NCBI GenBank assembly: GCA_036645575.1
Contig: JAVXNW010000011.1
Location: 1-38,109 of the forward strand
DNA length: 38,109 bases
Origin: JAVXNW01 sp036645575
GTDB taxonomy: Bacteria > Bacillota > Clostridia > Christensenellales > Aristaeellaceae
Direction of reading: 5' to 3'
The translations under genes and the position numbers were made by a program. The notes under the pieces are model-generated. The model was not told the DNA's origin. It worked only from the letters and a program-made list of their open reading frames with translations, and did not search any database. This document shows positions 38,007-38,109 of the stretch, piece after piece (position 1 is the first letter of the stretch; each line of letters begins with the position of its first letter).

Positions 38007-38109
38007 ATGGTCAGAGACCGCGCATACCACCGTTGGCGCAGATGGCGCGCAATCCGCCGGAAGATCGGGATGTTGCGTCGCATTGGTGGAAACGAGCATG
38101 TACAGGCAT
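38007..38109 (+). CDS. Small Arg-rich protein of unknown function (partial)
   Basis: ATG 38007 with a GGTGAGG-type binding site; 34 codons run off the right edge (MVRDRAYHRWRRWRAIRRK..). The start is strongly basic, with a likely helix. I recognise the style from small proteins of clostridial mobile regions but can give no function. It lies behind a leader with alternative pairings. Confidence 0.5.
   Translation, partial: MVRDRAYHRWRRWRAIRRKIGMLRRIGGNEHVQA

Overview
The window comes from a GC-rich, endospore-forming Firmicute, most likely an uncultured member of the Clostridia (a Christensenellales-like lineage is my guess). The evidence is the spoIIGA-sigE-sigG sporulation cluster, GGAGG-type ribosome binding sites, TTGACA/TATAAT promoters with 17-18 bp spacers, a well-formed sigma-F/G promoter, and secreted proteins with Ig-like and peptidoglycan-binding domains. 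The contig has one run of N (15097-15192), inside a repeated locus.

Layout. 1-212: start of a membrane-anchored protein, leftward, cut by the edge. 545-3892 (leftward): stand-alone riboflavin kinase domain, secreted Ig-like protein and a beta-CASP metallo-beta-lactamase nuclease. 4036-8823 (leftward operon): small conserved protein (TTG start), a 20-bp minisatellite, 6-phosphofructokinase, a 23S rRNA uracil methyltransferase, an amidohydrolase, and a zinc-ribbon reading frame lying in frame behind the amidohydrolase stop, then a terminator. 8915-9658: VanX-like dipeptidase whose promoter shares its -10 region with the divergent pfkA operon. 9781-12104: polar amino acid ABC importer. 12180-12404: orphan small protein with its own promoter and terminator. 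12595-14700: PAS/GGDEF/EAL protein, probably a c-di-GMP phosphodiesterase.

14733-15660 is the most unusual part. It is a tandem array of three cassettes, each (where readable) with a 26-residue single-helix peptide on the minus strand and a convergent small RNA from a strong plus-strand promoter ending at a hairpin terminator. It looks like a triplicated type I toxin-antitoxin locus; the middle copy is largely lost in the N gap. It is followed by two copies of a hairpin-rich repeat found again at 24023-24230.

16007-19986 (leftward) is a Fe(III)-type ABC importer. Divergent to it, 20484-24025 is the translationally coupled citrate lyase operon citCDEF. The importer may supply citrate or ferric citrate, but this rests on position only. 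24246-26683 is sigG, sigE, spoIIGA, with possible Spo0A boxes and a terminator-bounded gene-free stretch upstream. 27142-37327 holds envelope genes (leftward): an Ig-like/GH25 muramidase, an L,D-transpeptidase with peptidoglycan-binding repeats, a 1488-residue RND transporter with a roughly 400-residue helical insertion in its docking domain, and a second L,D-transpeptidase. 37492-37577 is tRNA-Leu(UAA). The right edge has an AT-richer segment with repeats, a terminator, a foldable leader and the start of a small Arg-rich protein.
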